In this document: positions 42,701 through 52,469 of the stretch, in pieces
How the letters are laid out: each line of letters opens with the position of its first letter
How positions within the stretch are numbered: the stretch's first letter is position 1
NCBI GenBank assembly: GCA_977006965.1
Contig: OZ345379.1
Coordinates: forward strand, 1,364,001-1,428,000
From: Phymatolithon calcareum
Lineage: Eukaryota; Rhodophyta; Florideophyceae; Hapalidiales
Length of the DNA stretch: 64,000 nt
Direction of reading: 5' to 3'
The notes under the pieces: generated by a model
Told to the model about the DNA's origin: nothing
The model's database searches: none
The model's input: only the letters and a program-made list of their open reading frames with translations
Position numbers and translations under genes: made by a program

Positions 42701-43140
42701 GTCTCCTGGGACATCGACAATCCCTTAACTTGCTATCACGTGATATACGAAGTGCAAACGTGAAGCGCGACTTCATGTAGGACCAATACCGAAGCACGCC
42801 ATGAAAATCACGCTAGTCGAAGAATGATTTTAATGGCATTTCGAAGATTTCGAGTGAAGTTGTGGCGCTGTCGTAGCTGGAGCATATCATTTCATGTACC
42901 GAGCTCGACAGCATATGGAAACGCTGGAAAACAATCTGTCAGGATATGAACTGAAAGGAGACAAAAGACTAGACACCGAGAGAGCACATAACGATCTCTT
43001 GCTATTCAGCAAGACCATCATCGAGTGCATGGAAAACGAAGAAGGACTCCTCTGAATCAAGAACGAGAAGTTACGTAGATGTCCCTTTGGACACGAAGCC
43101 TATTAGCGGGAACACCAGCAGTGAACCCGCACCTTTCCCC

Positions 43141-43589
43141 TGTTCAAAGCGGTTCCAAAGGTGAATGAAGTAGGTGGATGGTGATGAGTTGTCTTTGTTG
43201 AGTTGGTTGTTGGTTACCATGCTTTATTAGACCAACGATAGCTTTTTATACTAATCATGAATAGGTGACAAGCAATCTATAAGATCTTCCATCAGTTCGA
43301 TAGCACAAGCGCGGCAGGCGCTATGTGCGAGATTACCCTTCCGCGTATTCTTACGCAGTAACATAGATGAAATACAAATGAAACAAATATGTGATCAGGA
43401 ATCAGAGGACATGCCCGGGAAATACAACAAGTGATCAGGGATCACAATACATGACGAAGACAAAGAATAAACGAACGAAGACAAGATGTAGATGAACTTG
43501 AGCAGGCTCGGACCGAAGTGGAAGCTTGCAAATGGAGCCTTGTTGCACTTGAGATTTAGACAGCGGTGCAGAAATTGTAGATTCCAACA
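43141..43589 (-). repeat. Copia 3' LTR
   Basis: This is the 449-bp LTR at the left edge. On the plus strand it begins TGTTCAAAGCGG and ends GATTCCAACA. It appears identical to the partner at 47535-47983. Confidence 0.95.
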
Positions 43590-43599
43590 CCCCCACTCA
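43590..43599 (-). promoter_or_regulatory. Copia polypurine tract
   Basis: Read on the minus strand, GAGTGGGGG directly precedes the 3' LTR. This is the expected position for plus-strand priming of reverse transcription. It overlaps the end of the gag-pol stop region. Confidence 0.75.
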
Positions 43600-46500
43600 A
43601 TTTCGAATTTGGCGTAATCCCATTGACTTCAAGAATGACTGAAATCGAACCCGTTGAAGAGGCTTAGTGAGAGAATCCGCGATCATATCCAATGTCGCGC
43701 AGTACACGATTTGAACTTCGTCCTTCTCGACGCAATCCTGCAGATACATGTACTTGACATCCATGTGCTTAGAGAGTCCGTGGTAACCCGATGTATTGGC
43801 GATAGCAATTGCAGGCTGACTGTCGCAGTACAGCGTCACATCAGACACTTCAACTTCAAAAGTACGAAGAAGTTTCTTCAGCCATTGGATTTCACGGGTC
43901 GCTTCTGTAGCAGCAACAACTTCAGCTTCTGTAGACGAGAGAGCAACCGTAGTTTGCTTCTTGCTGGACCAGCTCACCAAACTTGAGTCCAGAAACATGA
44001 GGTATCCCGTGGTCGATTTTCGGTCGAACGAAGACGCCCAGTCGGCATCACTGTACCCAGTAAGGGTATGCCGAGAGCACGAGTTGTACACGAGCTTTGC
44101 TGACGCAGTTTTCTTCAAGTAGCGTAAAACCCGTTTAACGGCCTTCCAATGTGACTCTGTGGGCATTTCGAGAAATTTGCTCAGAACACCAATGCTGAAA
44201 GATATGTCAGGACGAGTGCACAACATGATGTACATAAGGCAACCAACAATTTGCCTGTACGGTGCATTGCAGGGAGATGTACTGCCTTCGACATGCGGGA
44301 AGAGGACAGTCTTGTGCTCCATTGGTGTATCGATACCATGGCAGTCCAACATGTTGAATTTCTTGAGCACGCCATTAATTGCAATTTCTTGAGACATTAG
44401 TACATGACCGCTTTCTCTCGAGTACTCGATTTGGACGCCGAGGCAATGCGATATTTTCCCGAGATCCTTCATCGCGAAGTGGGATGCGAGGATAGTCTTG
44501 ATTTTCTCAATGACCGCCATCGACGAACTTGCAATGAACAGATCGTCGACATAGAGAGCGATGAAAAGAGTTGCTTGGTCAACGATTCCGGCGAAAATTC
44601 CGTTGTCGGCGTTGGATTTAGTAACCCCCACTGATTGTAAGACGGGTGAAATAGTGTGGTACCATGCTCGAGGAGATTGCTTCAATCCGTAAACAGTCTT
44701 GTTCAGCTTACAAACAAAGTCTGGGTGCTCCGCAGATTCAAATCCTTCCGGTTGTTCCATATACAGTTCGAGGTCGAGTTTTCCGTTCAAAAAGGCGTTC
44801 TTAACATCCATTTGATGCAAAAATAGACCGAGATTGATTGAGACAGCAAGAAGTGCACGGACTGCAGTCATGCGGACGACAGGGGCAAACGTTTCTGTGT
44901 AGTCAATACCGAACCTTTGCTTGAAACCTTTCGCGACAAGTCGGGATTTATACGTTATCGGACTAGCAAGTGTTTTCGGCTTCACTTTGTAGATCCATTT
45001 GCACGGTATAGCTGTCTTTCCTTCCAGAAGGGGCACAAGATCCCAGGTGTTGTTCTCCAGCAAAGCATCATACTCGAGTCGCATCGACTTCTGCCACTTT
45101 TCGCAGTCACTGCTCCGCATTGCGTCCGATACTGTGACAGGAACGTCGATTTCCAGTGACGAAAACATTGCAGCAGCAACTTCATCATCATCTGAACCAG
45201 CAAACTCATATGTTAAGCGCTTTGGCGGCGTGGAGTGTCTCTTTGATCGTCGCAGCCCAACAGGGCTAGTTAGCGATGTGGGAACTGGGTGTGAGTCCTC
45301 CTCATCTGTAGGATCCTCCGGCGTGTTCGGGTTATTCTCTGAGACATCTTCGTCCAGAACGATGTTGTTTTCGGCCAGCTTTTCGACACGAATATTTCGG
45401 CTCTCATCGAGTTTGCATGTCTCCTCCTCCATGAACACAGCACTGGAGCTTATGACCAGTCGGCGAGATTGAAAGTCATAAAAGCGAAACTGCTTATTAG
45501 TTGCAGTATATCCGACGAAGACGCATGGCTTGGAAACATCTTCCCATTTAGTTCGTCGTTCTTTCGGTACATGAACGTAGGCCAAACATCCAAACACTTT
45601 GAGATGATTGAGAGTTATCGGTTTTCCAGTATATTCTTCTTCCGGAATTTTGGTCTGAAGTGCGCTCGTGGGTGTCTTATTCTTCAAATATACCGCACAT
45701 CTTACGGCCTCGGCCCAGAATCGTGAGGAAAGACGAGCATGATTCATCATACAGCGTGCTTTTTCGATAACCGAACGATTTGCTCTTTCAGATATGCCGT
45801 TCTGCTCAGGTGTATACGGCGCGGACGGTTCATGAATAATTCCTTTTTCTTTTAGATAGTTCTGGAAGCCAGCGCCACAATATTCGCCTCCGTTATCTGT
45901 CCTCAGCCTTTGAATTCGTGATTTTCGTTGTGCTTCCATTTCAGAAACAAAGCACTTGAAGTACAATAGAGACTCACTTTTCTTCCTTAGAAAGTATACG
46001 AACGTCATGCGGGTCAGGTCGTCAATTATCAGCATGAAGTATTTCGACCCTCCATGCGACGGTGTTTGCATGGGTCCACATAAATCACTGTGAACAAGTT
46101 CCAGCGTTTTTGTTGCCGGCCTTGATGTCAGCGGAGGGAATGATTTTCTGGTCATTTTCCCGGTAAGGCACGCCGTGCAAGTACTTTCTCCAGCTGCTTC
46201 GGTACGATTTGAGCTTGTTATTTCGATCAGGTTGCGCGATTCCAGCTTCAGTAGAGATGATTTTCCCGGATGGCCCATTCGATTATGCCATATCTTCGAC
46301 GAGGTGCCAGTTGTGGCAGAGAAAGCATGTTCGAAGACTTCGTATGTGACACTGTACGACCGCCGAGTGCGATGAGCTCGAAGGGCACACGCCCCATCTG
46401 AGCTTCGGGTAATAGTGCAAAAGTCATTTTTGAAAATAACTGTGTAGCCATTTTCCTGGATAGCGCTGACGGACAATAGGTTCACTTTCATGTCCGGTAT

Positions 46501-47502
46501 ATACAGTACTTTTTGTAGCGTGACGTTGAAGACTTGATTCAGACATAAAAACCGAGCGTTCAAATTACCGGACTGCTTAGCTTGAACAAATGTTCCGTCC
46601 GCGATTTCAATATTGATCGGCTCGATATCGATTAAAGAATCGAAACAGGACTTTTCGCTGGTCACGTGAAACGAAGCTCCAGAATCAATAAACCACTCTG
46701 TAGACCGGCGAACAGTAGTCTTGCTCGCAGTAAAGGCATGGCCACGGTCAGTGTCATATTGACCTGGCTGACGAGAAGGTCGCGAAGAGCGACCACGAGA
46801 ATGGCCATAGCGGCCTTGCTGGCGCTGTAGCGCCCAGCAGTCCGCCTTTTTGTGTCCTTTCTTCTTACAGTGGTGGCAGATGATCACCTTGCGATCCACT
46901 GATAGCATCGGTTTGTCACTAGCAGCAAATAGTTTCGAAGCGGTTGGAATTTCTTCCACATCCCTTTTCTTCCGATTCTCTTCACGAATGATTCGGGCAT
47001 GTATATCCTCGATCGATAGATTATCAACCATATTCTCCAAGGTAATGACAAGGCTTTCGTAGGATTTTGGTAAACTTCTTAGAAGAGCGATTTTATACTG
47101 ATCGTCCGAGACGATCATACCCAGGGCTCCCAGCTGCCCAACGATACGGCGAAGCTTCTCAATATGATCTTGAGCGGAATCGAATTCGCTCATTTTCGAC
47201 ATCATTAGGTCCTCTTGCAGGTGCATTTTGTTCGCCGTTCCTGTATTTTCATACAGCTTGCTCAGCTTCTCCCAAGCGTCCTTTGCCGTCAAACAGTTCT
47301 GAATGTGGACTATCTGGGAGTCCTTGACAGACAGCCCAATGAGAGCCAAAGCTTTGTTGCTCTTGTCTTGATCTGCGATAGGCCCTTCGACAACATTCCA
47401 CAGATCCTTATGAACCAACAACAGTCGAATCTTGAACTTCCAGGCTGCATAGTTAGACCCATTCAGCTTCTCGATGTCAAACTTAGATGAATCGAAGTTC
47501 AT
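43597..47502 (-). CDS. Copia Gag-Pol polyprotein
   Basis: A single frame of 1,301 residues runs from the Met at 47502 (MNFDSSKFDIEKLNGSNYA). The upstream Met at 47541 lies within the LTR and is unlikely. Order: Gag; CCHC knuckle CHHCKKKGHKKADC (about 207-221); protease WFIDSGASFHVTS (about 265-277); pre-integrase zinc region with HNRMGHP and CTACLTGK (about 405-445). Next is integrase with D in HSDLCGP (about 470), D in RTDNGGEY (about 534) and E in NGISERAN (about 572). Reverse transcriptase shows KNAFLNG and the active site LYVDDLFIAS (about 987). RNase H shows SDADWASS, SSTEAEV and a CDSQPA stretch (about 1150-1225). All catalytic residues are present and there is no frameshift. Confidence 0.96.
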   Translation of the reverse strand: MNFDSSKFDIEKLNGSNYAAWKFKIRLLLVHKDLWNVVEGPIADQDKSNKALALIGLSVKDSQIVHIQNCLTAKDAWEKLSKLYENTGTANKMHLQEDLMMSKMSEFDSAQDHIEKLRRIVGQLGALGMIVSDDQYKIALLRSLPKSYESLVITLENMVDNLSIEDIHARIIREENRKKRDVEEIPTASKLFAASDKPMLSVDRKVIICHHCKKKGHKKADCWALQRQQGRYGHSRGRSSRPSRQPGQYDTDRGHAFTASKTTVRRSTEWFIDSGASFHVTSEKSCFDSLIDIEPINIEIADGTFVQAKQSGNLNARFLCLNQVFNVTLQKVLYIPDMKVNLLSVSAIQENGYTVIFKNDFCTITRSSDGACALRAHRTRRSYSVTYEVFEHAFSATTGTSSKIWHNRMGHPGKSSLLKLESRNLIEITSSNRTEAAGESTCTACLTGKMTRKSFPPLTSRPATKTLELVHSDLCGPMQTPSHGGSKYFMLIIDDLTRMTFVYFLRKKSESLLYFKCFVSEMEAQRKSRIQRLRTDNGGEYCGAGFQNYLKEKGIIHEPSAPYTPEQNGISERANRSVIEKARCMMNHARLSSRFWAEAVRCAVYLKNKTPTSALQTKIPEEEYTGKPITLNHLKVFGCLAYVHVPKERRTKWEDVSKPCVFVGYTATNKQFRFYDFQSRRLVISSSAVFMEEETCKLDESRNIRVEKLAENNIVLDEDVSENNPNTPEDPTDEEDSHPVPTSLTSPVGLRRSKRHSTPPKRLTYEFAGSDDDEVAAAMFSSLEIDVPVTVSDAMRSSDCEKWQKSMRLEYDALLENNTWDLVPLLEGKTAIPCKWIYKVKPKTLASPITYKSRLVAKGFKQRFGIDYTETFAPVVRMTAVRALLAVSINLGLFLHQMDVKNAFLNGKLDLELYMEQPEGFESAEHPDFVCKLNKTVYGLKQSPRAWYHTISPVLQSVGVTKSNADNGIFAGIVDQATLFIALYVDDLFIASSSMAVIEKIKTILASHFAMKDLGKISHCLGVQIEYSRESGHVLMSQEIAINGVLKKFNMLDCHGIDTPMEHKTVLFPHVEGSTSPCNAPYRQIVGCLMYIMLCTRPDISFSIGVLSKFLEMPTESHWKAVKRVLRYLKKTASAKLVYNSCSRHTLTGYSDADWASSFDRKSTTGYLMFLDSSLVSWSSKKQTTVALSSTEAEVVAATEATREIQWLKKLLRTFEVEVSDVTLYCDSQPAIAIANTSGYHGLSKHMDVKYMYLQDCVEKDEVQIVYCATLDMIADSLTKPLQRVRFQSFLKSMGLRQIRN

Positions 47503-47519
47503 GATGTTGTAGCAAATGA

Positions 47520-47534
47520 GCTGGGCCCATAACC
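47520..47534 (-). promoter_or_regulatory. Primer-binding site, half-tRNA iMet type
   Basis: Immediately inside the 5' LTR the minus strand reads GGTTATGGGCCCAGC. This is the exact complement of the conserved eukaryotic initiator tRNA-Met anticodon arm (GCUGGGCCCAUAACC), rather than of a tRNA 3' end. It indicates priming by an internally cleaved tRNA fragment, as known for Drosophila copia and yeast Ty5. Confidence 0.9.
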
Positions 47535-47983
47535 TGTTCAAAGCGGTTCCAAAGGTGAATGAAGTAGGTGGATGGTGATGAGTTGTCTTTGTTGAGTTGG
47601 TTGTTGGTTACCATGCTTTATTAGACCAACGATAGCTTTTTATACTAATCATGAATAGGTGACAAGCAATCTATAAGATCTTCCATCAGTTCGATAGCAC
47701 AAGCGCGGCAGGCGCTATGTGCGAGATTACCCTTCCGCGTATTCTTACGCAGTAACATAGATGAAATACAAATGAAACAAATATGTGATCAGGAATCAGA
47801 GGACATGCCCGGGAAATACAACAAGTGATCAGGGATCACAATACATGACGAAGACAAAGAATAAACGAACGAAGACAAGATGTAGATGAACTTGAGCAGG
47901 CTCGGACCGAAGTGGAAGCTTGCAAATGGAGCCTTGTTGCACTTGAGATTTAGACAGCGGTGCAGAAATTGTAGATTCCAACA
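47535..47983 (-). repeat. Copia 5' LTR
   Basis: This 449-bp LTR at the right edge of the element contains the promoter for the minus-strand transcript. It has TG...CA ends. Confidence 0.95.
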
Positions 47984-48746
47984 TCCCCACCGCCTATGAC
48001 AGACAGTAGGTTTCAAAGGTTTACACACTGGAAGGTAGAAACTGAGGAAGCCTTGCCCGTATATTCGTAAGATTGTGAGGCTTTTAAATAAAGTTCAATT
48101 GAAAAAAAATCATTTCATGTTGATTGTATTTGCTTGAGGTCTAGAAGCTCCCGGAAAAGAGCACAATGATGAGCTCAATGCCAGCCATGTATAATGCATT
48201 CTTCGTGCAGAGCAGTGGAATACAATAGAAAAGCACTAAATTAAATACTGAGAAAACCCGAGCTTTTGTTTGCACACTGCACCATCGGCCCGTTTCGTCT
48301 AGCGAAGGCAGTAACATCTCAATGGCTGATAGCTTTCAGTGTGGAGGGAGAAGTCGTGGAAGGGGATCGCGAGGAAGACCACGCACAGCTCGTGACAGAA
48401 GAGGAAGTTCTGAAGTGACCCGAGAAGGTGACGCATCGCACGGGTGGAAAATGCGCACCCTAGAGTCACATGGTATAATGCAAGAGGAGGAGTTTTCTAA
48501 TGGCTTTCTCTCGCATAAAGCAAAGCTTTTCTGCGCGTCTGCTATAGAGAAACTCAAGATCGAACTGCAGGCTCTGCACTTATCAACAAGTCGCGTGGAC
48601 CACGTCGTCCTCTTTTATGGAGATTTGCTGCGACATTGCAAGATTTAGGCATTCTTGTATTTATCTCATTTAACGGGCTTGAGTTTTGAAAAGACAATCG
48701 AAATACAGAGGGAACTTGGGAGCATTGTTCCTTCGCTGGAAAGCAT

Positions 48747-48989
48747 AAGATTCATCAGCAGTCACATTTGGCATAATCTGCAACTGGTCGAGGAGACTTA
48801 CATACAACAACGTGGGGAGCTCAAAGAGACAGGACGCAATTTCTGGACACGTTTGAGAGGGCGGCATTTAAAATGTCGTGCGAATGTGTTCAGAAATTGT
48901 GTCCTGTCTCTTTAAGCCCCCACGTTATTGCATGTAAGTCTCTTCGACCAGTTGCAGAGTATGCCAGAATGTGACTGCTGATGAATCTT
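48747..48989. repeat. 243-bp near-perfect hairpin inside transposase sequence
   Basis: AAGATTCATCAGCAGTCACA (48747) is repeated in inverted form ending at 48989. Pairing continues nearly to the centre (about 48868), for example AGAGACAGGACGCAATTTCT versus its inverted copy. The left arm is the sense coding sequence; the right arm is its antisense duplicate. Confidence 0.88.
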
Positions 48990-49764
48990 AAAATGTGGTG
49001 CAGAAATCATTACGGCTGAGGCTAACTGGACCGAACGGACGACAAACGACACAAGACAAGTTTCCGGCGCGGGCGCCCGTGTCCGCGCCGGCGCAAGTGG
49101 CCGCAGCGATCAATCTGCAAAAAGCGCTTGTTTCGGCGATAATCCCGCCGGAAATGGGCGCGATTGCGAAAGCGCCCGCCTGGGACTCGGCGAATCGAGA
49201 ACTCGCCACGATCGAAATACTAGACCCCAACCCCGCCGTCGTCGGATTTCGAAGAAACCTTTCGAATTTAAGCGAATTTGATACAGGCTAGATATCATAA
49301 CCGGTCCGGCCCCTCGTGCACCTGTGCGTCACTGGAAGGAGACAAGGGCTGCAGTATAAGTCAGGAAATTTACCGAGCTCCATTGCAGGGTTTTTTGAAT
49401 TGGCAAGAGTTGTGCTCCGGCCTCCCCATGGGAGAAGACTGTCAGCTTCTGGTTGTCTGGTAGTACATAGATTCCGCCCTGAGTGGTGTGCCGAAATGCT
49501 CAAGGAAGCTGGGAGAGAGAAGGTTAGGAGATGACCAGCTACCATGAGCATCCTAAATGGTTTCCAACTCGGGTCATCCCTTTGAAGGACGGGCTGAAGA
49601 TTGGCTCTGTCGAGATATTGATATTGTGCTATGTGCAACTTTGGAGCTGTTGTGACGTCAAGTATCACTCGTATCTGTTAAAGTCTACGGTAGCCGTAAG
49701 GATGTAGAGTTGTTCTCGGACAACGCCAAAAACCTGCAATAAAAGAAAGAAAGAAAATGTCGTG
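48990..49764 (+). mobile_element. Short non-LTR-derived element (copy 2), 11-bp TSD
   Basis: AAAATGTGGTG (48990-49000) and AAAATGTCGTG (49754-49764) are a TSD with one mismatch. They flank 753 bp (49001-49753). It is homologous to 14002-14792 along its length, with the same 3' tail GCAATAAAAGAAAGAAAG. Block 1 (DKFPARAPVSAPAQVAAAIN, ALVSAIIPPEM, ANRELAT) and block 2 (FFELARVVLRPPHGRRLSAS, FRPEWCAEMLKEAGRE) are in the same frame here, separated by two stops. It is inserted in the PiggyBac-like pseudogene. Confidence 0.85.
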
Positions 49765-51663
49765 GAGATTTTTTTGACTCCGAACCATACGCTTGTCACT
49801 CTTGATGATCACTTATACGGCACAAGAGCATATGAAAATCATGTAAAATCCTTGAGCAATCGAAAGGCGGACAAAGCGGGGCATACAGCTGATGCAGTGG
49901 CTGACGCATTGTTTTGCGTGAGGCTCATGGTCCGATTTCGCCGCAGGGGGGAAAGTCAGTTGACGAATGTATCGAAGCTTATCGACAACATGATTGAAGG
50001 CCGGGGAAAACAAAAGTTTACACGGTCTTGTGCTGACTTGTGACCGGGGCTACGGCAGCAAAGAGCTTATTAATGTACTCTCTACCTTTGGCATCGGATA
50101 TATCCTAACGACGGACCGTTTACTTTTTGTCAATGAAACCCGTTTGGTTTCATTTCCCGAGTCCTCGACGTATCTAGAATTTTACAAATGCGTCATTGAA
50201 GAATCACTGCTGCAGGTGGTTGTGAATACAATTGGACTGAGATGTGCTGACTGGTTCTTGCTTCGCCAGTTTAGACTGACCGCAAAAAACTACGGAAAAT
50301 TCTGCTGCGTGACCCCGACGTCCGCAATGCTCTTCGTCTGGAGCCATGCTTGGATGAAGATTCAGTCTCAATGGCGATGACTCTGAAGCATCTATCCGAT
50401 ACGTAGTTCAGGAGCATGAGATCTACAGAGCCTATGATGAGCGGGAACTGCTAACGAATCTGCAGCTCTTCGAGCTTTGTCCTCAAAACCAGTCGTGAAT
50501 GCTGTTCTTGAATGCGGCATGCTATCGAAGGCTAGTTCCGAGTGGATCGCCTGCTCCCCTGATGGTGTTTCATTACTTGATTCATCCTTACTTTCATTCC
50601 CGACTGCCGAATCATTGTCACCGTTACCAGAGACACAGTTTCCAAGTCTTTCTCGAACAGCTTTAGCGGCCGTAGAGATCAAGACGAGTGTCGCAAGTTC
50701 AAGAATTGACAGATGCATCACGAGGGCTACTGCCAACACTGTGTGTGGTACAGTTGGAGAGTTATTGTTCTTGAACTACATACCCAAAGAGCACATTGGA
50801 CAAATTCTTCACCAGATGGTGGTGCTGTCGGCTAAATTCTCAGTGTACGTTTTCGGCCTCCGAAGGTGGCGTACTTTTCATTGCTGTGGTCTACTGTCCA
50901 AGCAGTGTCATGGCACTTTGCTACCTTACACTTCAGCGTTTGTGTCGTTCATGCTGGCCTGGGCACACGTCCAGAGCCCAACTATACCCGACTTCACTGA
51001 TTCTGACACAAAGAAGGTTCTGGAAGGAAGGCTTCCGTTTTGGAGAGCCAGGAATTCATTCATGATCTCTAGCGGGCCATTTCCTCCTGTCAAGCTATTC
51101 AAACACGGATCGCAGAGTTTATACTCTAAAACAAAAGGGGGAGTGGATGGAACTGCGCAATCGAGAGCTCTCTTACGTTCGTCAACCTCAACTCTAGCAT
51201 GGGAGCACAAGCTTGTATCACAGAAGCTTAAAACATTAGTAGTCAACGCGTTTCTAGCGTGGCGTGTGTCCCAAAAGTCTGAAATTCTGACGGACGGAAC
51301 CATTTTTGGAAATTTGAACATATTTAGGGCCAAGCTAAATTCTGTGCAAACTCTTCCAGCCTTTGTGTGGGACGTGGGTCGAGAATTGCTCGCAGTTTCA
51401 TTGAGCACCGAAAACGAGGACGATACAGTTGACACTCAAGTGTCTACTGAGTAAAAAAAGAAGGCTCCATGAACTCGCGCTAAGCCGAAAAGGGAAGCGA
51501 GTGGAATTTTATAGTAGTGCGGATGGTACGAAACTGCGACTTGAAGTTACCAATCATCCGCAGCGTTTCTTCAAAGGAAAGAAATTCTAGTGCTGCCTTT
51601 GCCGCAATAGCCTGAGTGGGAGTCGCGTAAGGAGATGTTTAAAGTGTATGACATGTCATGTGC

Positions 51664-52387
51664 CTCTTTGCGTTCGAACGAAGGTGGGTGATCAGAAAAG
51701 CTGTTGGACCATTTGGCACGAATCTTCTACACTTACACCGCGTTGGCCTCTTGTCACCACACCTACAGGTAGCTGCGAGAGTTTTCTGTCTCTTAAGACT
51801 ACACATCTTTATTGTGCGTAATAAGTACGTTCTAACTTCACACCACTAAGACTACCTAAAGATCGACTTAGATCTAACCCCAACACCTGGATCTAATCGT
51901 TTTTCTCGAAGTGGCTCGTGTTAAGCGTGCTTCTAACGATCCCGCAGTGCGCGCAGAGCAACTAGCTAAACTTGCTAAAGCCCGTGCTTCCTTCGCCGAG
52001 GCACAGAGAGTACTCCAGGAAGCTCGACAGGGTATTAACGAACCCGATCAAGCCTCTTCCAGTAGTGAGTACTCATCCGAATCTAGATTAAGCATTTTGG
52101 GTACCTGATCTGATCTTCGTCGCCGATCATCTTGGAAACCGCTATAAAGTCAACTACCAACCAACCTATAAGTAAAACGCCAACGTTTTTAATCGTCAAG
52201 GTCGTCTCGTCTGCCGTCCTCGTCTTCTTCGCGACTGCGCTCGTGGCCAAGTCGCGTTCATTTCTCGTCGTACACGTGGTACGACGGTGAACTATCTCCA
52301 ATATTGCGACACTCTTTGCGTTCGAACGAAGGTGGGTGATCAGAAAAGCTGTTGGACCATTTGGCACGAATCTTCTACACTTACACC
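51664..52387 (+). repeat. Pair of 76-bp direct repeats flanking 572 bp
   Basis: The 76 bp at 51664-51739 and 52312-52387 are identical. They include CTCTTTGCGTTCGAACG and GTTGGACCATTTGGCACG. The repeat encodes the end of the Cys-rich region (LCVRTKVGDQKSCWTIWHES). Downstream of the second copy the frame continues to a stop near 52467. The interior (51740-52311) is unrelated, with a small frame at 51911-52108. Confidence 0.85.
51911..52108 (+). CDS. Uncertain short frame within inserted segment
   Basis: This frame of 65 codons opens at a GTG (no ATG) and contains an Ala/Arg/Glu-rich helical stretch (AEQLAKLAKARASFAEAQRV). It may be the start of a gag-like or other element protein. I recognise no domain; it may not be expressed. 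Confidence 0.2.
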   Translation: MARVKRASNDPAVRAEQLAKLAKARASFAEAQRVLQEARQGINEPDQASSSSEYSSESRLSILGT

Positions 52388-52469
52388 ACGTATAAGAGAG
52401 AAAAGATACCGAGAGGAAAAAATAATAGTCACGCTTCCCAGGAGTCCGTTTAGAATTTATAAAGAGTAA

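Larger units (their letters stand above)
43136..47988 (-). mobile_element. Complete Ty1/Copia LTR retrotransposon, 5-bp TSD
   Basis: LTRs at 43141-43589 and 47535-47983 are both 449 bp, start TGTTCAAAGC, end TTCCAACA and look identical by eye. TCCCC flanks both sides (43136-43140, 47984-47988). On the minus strand the order is 5' LTR (right), primer-binding site, one uninterrupted gag-pol frame, polypurine tract, 3' LTR (left). Identical LTRs plus an intact frame indicate a recent, possibly active insertion. It lies in the 3' UTR of an older LINE copy. Confidence 0.97.
42886..48120 (+). mobile_element. LINE 3' copy with 12-bp TSD, hosting a Copia insertion
   Basis: ATCATTTCATGT at 42886-42897 and 48109-48120 bounds a plus-strand LINE fragment, split into 42898-43140 and 47989-48108 by the Copia element. 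The left part encodes the LINE C-terminus (HMETLENNLSGYELKG, then LLLFSKTIIECMENEEGLL, stop at about 43054). The right part is the 3' UTR (CTGAGGAAGCCTTGCCCGTA ... GGCTTTTAAATAAA). Confidence 0.88.
48322..51650 (+). pseudogene. Decayed PiggyBac-like transposase with PD-(D/E)XK nuclease-like domain
   Basis: The plus strand carries pieces of one large protein in order. An Arg/Gly-rich AT-hook-like start (GRGSRGRPRTARDRRG, 48350) comes first. It runs in the same frame past a single TAG (48646) into LTGLSFEKTIEIQRELGSI. After a hairpin and a nested element, LDDHLYGTRAYENHVKSLS and RKADKAGHTADAVADAL (about 49812-49910) fit the first catalytic-Asp region of PiggyBac-type transposases. HGLVLTCDRGYGSKELINVL (about 50020-50085, next frame) fits the second. 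From 50477 a PD-(D/E)XK-like module follows: SEWIACSPDG, then AAVEIKT (about 50670) and ILHQMVVLS. A Cys-rich end (CCLCRNSL, CLKCMTCHVPLC; about 51590-51680) resembles the PiggyBac C-terminal zinc domain. Several frameshifts make it non-functional. The superfamily call is an inference. Confidence 0.55.

Noticed and set aside
47503-47541. Upstream Met of the Copia frame at 47541
   Set aside because: It lies in the LTR, and the primer-binding site would fall inside the coding region. The Met at 47502 starts a typical Gag sequence.
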